Shown here one piece after another: positions 5,091 through 7,998 of a stretch of DNA of 7,998 nt. Source of the stretch: Pseudomonadota bacterium (GTDB taxonomy: Bacteria > Pseudomonadota > Gammaproteobacteria > Burkholderiales > Eutrophovitaceae); assembly GCA_002704665.1 (NCBI GenBank), contig PAHB01000016.1, positions 1 to 7,998 on the forward strand, in the 5' to 3' direction. The notes under the pieces were generated by a model. It was not told the DNA's origin. It searched no databases and worked only from the letters and a program-made list of their open reading frames with translations. Both the position numbers and the translations under genes were made by a program. The stretch's first letter is position 1, and each line of letters opens with the position of its first letter.

Positions 5091-6869
5091 ATGGAACCTC
5101 AAAAACAGTCGCTTTCAAGTATCGAAGAGGCGCTCATCATTTGCCGCCGCTCATTCGTTGCGGTTGGAGTTTTCAGTTTTTTCATAAATATTTTAATGCT
5201 GACACCGATGTTCTACATGATTAATGTATTTGATAAAGCAGTCGGGTCTGGGAGCATGTCTACGCTGACATCGCTTGCCCTACTTGCTGTTTTCCTTTAC
5301 GTGATATTGGCTCTTTTAGAATGGGTCAGATCCCATGTTTTAATACATATAGCGTCGCGTTTAGACTTACTACTGGCCCCACGGATTTATGAGCTATGTT
5401 TCAGTAGCGAGTCAGGACTGATTGACGCAAAAGGCGTTGGTTCGCAACCTCTCACAGATTTAAATGGCCTTCGACAATTCATGGCGGGGTCAACCTGTGC
5501 AGTTATATTTGATCTGCCATGGATACCTTTGTTTTTATTAATGATGTTTTTCTTTCATCCTGCGTTGGCGTTGGTAGCACTGGTATGTATCGCGCTGTTG
5601 GCCGCGATAGCTGTCGGTAACCAAAGATCTACGACGAATTCCCTCAAAAAAGCAAATGAGATGGCCGGGTCAATTTCGAGTCGCACCCAGCGCAATCTGC
5701 GAAATGCGGAGGTCGCGGCGGCGATGGGCATGATGACTCAATTGACAAGGCGTTGGCGAGAAAAACAGGATCAGATGTTACAAGTTCAGTCGCAAGCCAG
5801 TAGTGTTGCTGGAGGTTACGGGGCGGTGACAAAGACTCTGACAACAGCCATGCAATCTGCCGCAATTACCACCGGTGCAGTGCTTGCTATTTATCAGGAA
5901 ATATCGCCCGGTGTCATGATTGGGGCCGCATTGCTATTGGGCAAAACGTTGCAACCAATTCAGCAGGCAGTTAGTGGATGGGGATCATTTGTTACTGCCA
6001 GAGATCAATACCAGCGCCTTAACGATCTTTTATCAACCTTCTCTGATCAAAAATCGAAAATGCCTTTACCTGCGATTAAAGGACAATTGAGCGCAAAAAA
6101 TGCCTTTGTCGTGCCCCCTGGAGGCAAATTACCCACATTGAGAGATATATCCCTCAACTTACCTGCTGGTGCCACTACTATGGTTCTTGGCCCTAGCGCA
6201 GCGGGCAAGAGTACGTTGATTCGTGCACTTCTTGGCTTGTGGCCAACTGCACAGGGAGATATCCGGATCGATGGTGCCGAGGCGAAAAATTTTGATCGAG
6301 ATGAGATTGGTCCGCAGGTTGGGTATCTACCACAAGACATAGAACTTTTTGATGGTTCAATTTCTGACAACATCGCTAGGTTTGGCGAGTTGGACCCAGA
6401 TCTTGTTGTACAGGCGGCGCAAGACGCAGGTATTCATGAGATGGTTTTAGGATTGCCCGATGGGTATGATACCGTGATTACTGGAATTAGGGGGCTTTTA
6501 TCTCCCGGACAGAGACAGCGAATTGCGCTTGCGAGAGCGCTATATGGAAGGCCTAGGCTGCTGGTTTTGGATGAGCCTAATTCAAATCTTGATGAAGCTG
6601 GAGAGCGTGCGCTCAGCAGGGCAATCGAAACGATGAAGGTTGCTGGTGCATCCATTCTCATGGTGTCACACCGTCAAGGTGCCATGCCCTTAGTTGACTT
6701 CCTGATTATCTTGGAGGCCGGAGAGATCACAAGACAAGGGCCTAGAGATGCCGTCATTGCTCAAATTCAGGCTGCGCAAAAACAAGCAAACCAACAAATT
6801 CACCCTCATCCGCCAAATAAAGCGACCGGCGTCCCAAAGATCAAGGCAGTAAATAATCCAGAGCAATGA
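5091..6869 (+). CDS. prtD: Type I secretion system ABC transporter (permease-ATPase), PrtD family
   Basis: This 592-residue half-transporter energises one-step export of a protein from the cytoplasm through an adaptor and an outer-membrane channel. The membrane domain covers about residues 20-300, with hydrophobic helices near 22-45, 60-78, 137-155, 157-176, 248-267 and 274-288. The ATPase domain shows Walker A GPSAAGKST (367-375), Q-loop at Q415 in GYLPQDIELFDGSI, signature LSPGQRQR (470-477), Walker B LLVLDEP (490-496), D-loop SNLD (498-501) and H-loop H527 in VSHR. GPSAAGKST and LDEPNSNLD are typical of the PrtD/AprD branch that exports RTX-type proteases, lipases and S-layer proteins. No N-terminal C39 peptidase domain is present, so substrates are not double-glycine leader peptides. 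The signature has LSPGQ for the common LSGGQ, which I believe also occurs in this branch. The last 35 residues are polar, rich in Gln and Pro, and probably disordered. One nucleotide separates the stop from the adaptor gene, so the two form an operon. Confidence 0.95.
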   Translation: MEPQKQSLSSIEEALIICRRSFVAVGVFSFFINILMLTPMFYMINVFDKAVGSGSMSTLTSLALLAVFLYVILALLEWVRSHVLIHIASRLDLLLAPRIYELCFSSESGLIDAKGVGSQPLTDLNGLRQFMAGSTCAVIFDLPWIPLFLLMMFFFHPALALVALVCIALLAAIAVGNQRSTTNSLKKANEMAGSISSRTQRNLRNAEVAAAMGMMTQLTRRWREKQDQMLQVQSQASSVAGGYGAVTKTLTTAMQSAAITTGAVLAIYQEISPGVMIGAALLLGKTLQPIQQAVSGWGSFVTARDQYQRLNDLLSTFSDQKSKMPLPAIKGQLSAKNAFVVPPGGKLPTLRDISLNLPAGATTMVLGPSAAGKSTLIRALLGLWPTAQGDIRIDGAEAKNFDRDEIGPQVGYLPQDIELFDGSISDNIARFGELDPDLVVQAAQDAGIHEMVLGLPDGYDTVITGIRGLLSPGQRQRIALARALYGRPRLLVLDEPNSNLDEAGERALSRAIETMKVAGASILMVSHRQGAMPLVDFLIILEAGEITRQGPRDAVIAQIQAAQKQANQQIHPHPPNKATGVPKIKAVNNPEQ

Positions 6870-6870
6870 A

Positions 6871-7998
6871 ATGAAAGACGATATTCCAGAATTTTTTCGA
6901 GTCATAAAAAATTCTCTTGTTGGCCCTCTACCATCCGCGGCGACTGATTTTAGTGAAGAAGTTTTAGAGTCAGACCGTCATACTCGAAAATTTGGCTATT
7001 GGCTGTTGATCATAGTGTTTGGAGGACTGGGTACGTGGGCGATCTTTGCTCCTTTAGAAATCGCAGCTCGAGGCATGGGAACTGTACAAGTAGAGGGTAA
7101 CAGGAAGCTCGTTCAACATTTTGAGGGCGGAATAGTTTCGGAGATTTTGGTAGCTAACGGCGACTACGTGATAAAAGGAGAGCCTCTGCTTCGGCTTGAT
7201 ACAACTCAAGCGGAGGCAGAAAGGCGAATCGTCGAAGGAAGGATGTGGACTAAGAAGGCACTGGTCGATAGATTAATTAGTGAAAGAGATGATCGCAAGG
7301 ATATTTTGTTTGCGACCTGGTTGCTTGAAGTGACTGACGAACGGGCATTGGTAGCAGTACAAAATGAATTGGCTTTATTTAAAGCACGGCGTGCCGATAG
7401 ATTGGGAGAGATAGATGTTCTCGAACAGCGACTTTCTCAATTGGAGAGTCGAATCGAAGGTACCTCATCCGTCGTCGAGGCAAAGGAAAGTGTGGCTGAA
7501 TCGCTACTTACTGAGCTAGTCGAACTTAAGGATTTACTAGAGCTGGGTTACGTTGATAAACAACGGATACGTCAGTTGGAGAGATCAAGAGCTCAAACCC
7601 TTGGTGAGCTAGCTGACTTGAATGCGCAAATTGCTGAAAGTTTGGTAGCTGTTGGTGAAGCTCAGTTAAATATCATCCAAATTGGAAAGCGTTTTAAAAC
7701 CGAGGTTGTAAATCTATTAACTAAAGCGCAAGAGGATTTGTATGATCTAAAACAAAGACTGTCGGCAATTAGTGACCGCGTGGAAAGAACCGTCATTCGC
7801 TCGCCCACTTCGGGTTTTGTATTGGCGTTAAAGCCGAATACTGAAGGCTTGGTGATTGGTACTGGTGAAGATTTGATGTCAATTGTTCCGGATGTTGGTA
7901 AACATGTTGTAGAGGCAAAGATGTCGCCGATGGATATTGACCGTATCCGAATTGGGCAAGAAGCAGAAGTTCGTTTTGCCGTTTTTAAGGATGCTTAC
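6871..7998 (+). CDS. prtE: Type I secretion periplasmic adaptor (HlyD/PrtE family membrane fusion protein), C-terminus cut by right window edge
   Basis: An open frame of 376 codons runs to the window edge; family members are usually 430-470 residues, so most of the protein is present. It has a short cytoplasmic N-terminus, one membrane helix at about 43-62, then the first lipoyl half-motif with VQHFEGGIVSEILVANGDYV (81-100) and KGEPLLRLD (102-110). A long, charged, heptad-like helical hairpin (about 112-300) follows, which docks to the outer-membrane channel. The second lipoyl half is VIRSPTSGFVLALKPNTEGL (308-327), followed by the start of the beta-barrel domain (EAKMSPMDIDRIRIGQEAEVRF). EGGIV and IRSPxxGxV are family hallmarks. 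The start ATG follows the transporter stop TGA after 1 nt; an ATG overlapping that stop gives only two codons and is rejected. The close spacing and weak ribosome site suggest translational coupling. An outer-membrane TolC-like gene and the exported substrate are not in the window. Confidence 0.95.
   Translation, partial: MKDDIPEFFRVIKNSLVGPLPSAATDFSEEVLESDRHTRKFGYWLLIIVFGGLGTWAIFAPLEIAARGMGTVQVEGNRKLVQHFEGGIVSEILVANGDYVIKGEPLLRLDTTQAEAERRIVEGRMWTKKALVDRLISERDDRKDILFATWLLEVTDERALVAVQNELALFKARRADRLGEIDVLEQRLSQLESRIEGTSSVVEAKESVAESLLTELVELKDLLELGYVDKQRIRQLERSRAQTLGELADLNAQIAESLVAVGEAQLNIIQIGKRFKTEVVNLLTKAQEDLYDLKQRLSAISDRVERTVIRSPTSGFVLALKPNTEGLVIGTGEDLMSIVPDVGKHVVEAKMSPMDIDRIRIGQEAEVRFAVFKDAY

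Noticed and set aside
5027..5224. 65-codon plus-strand frame overlapping the transporter start
   Set aside because: It begins with a GTG lacking a ribosome site and runs out of frame through the transporter N-terminus, whose own frame is clearly coding.
5091..6869. LSPGQ signature as evidence of a defective ATPase
   Set aside because: All other catalytic motifs are intact and I recall LSPGQ in other PrtD-type transporters, so it is more likely a subfamily trait than damage.

Overview
The window looks like a piece of an accessory surface-glycan or secretion locus from a Gram-negative bacterium, most likely a proteobacterium. The evidence is a PrtD-type type I secretion ABC transporter followed directly by its HlyD-type periplasmic adaptor, a pair that spans inner membrane and periplasm and normally hands over to a TolC-like outer-membrane channel. 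Genes have Shine-Dalgarno-like sites, base composition is moderately AT-rich, and no species-specific marker was recognised.

Layout from left to right: (1) the N-terminal part of a class I SAM-dependent methyltransferase on the minus strand, cut by the left edge; (2) about 1.1 kb (294-1414) with no convincing gene but with a 12-bp perfect inverted repeat and minus-strand T-tract motifs; (3) a plus-strand phytanoyl-CoA-dioxygenase-family Fe(II)/2-oxoglutarate oxygenase (1415-2215); (4) converging on it with a 31-nt tail overlap, a minus-strand pair made of a DegT/DnrJ-like PLP-fold protein (3665-2673, TTG start) and an overlapping GNAT acetyltransferase (2691-2185); (5) upstream of these on the same strand, a WbqC-family protein (4572-3874, GTG start), separated from the pair by a 208-nt gap with a possible terminator; (6) a 518-nt divergent intergenic region; (7) the plus-strand type I secretion genes (5091-6869, and 6871 to the right edge, where the adaptor is truncated).

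Taken together, methyltransferase, PhyH oxygenase, DegT-like protein, GNAT and WbqC resemble the decorating enzymes of O-antigen, capsule or protein-glycan clusters: amino-sugar formation, N-acylation and methylation. The secretion genes diverge from this block and probably export a protein with a C-terminal signal encoded outside the window. The idea that the sugar genes decorate the exported protein or its surface anchor is inference from position only. No tRNA, rRNA, CRISPR array, insertion sequence or phage gene was recognised. All enzyme calls rest on motifs read by eye, not on database searches.
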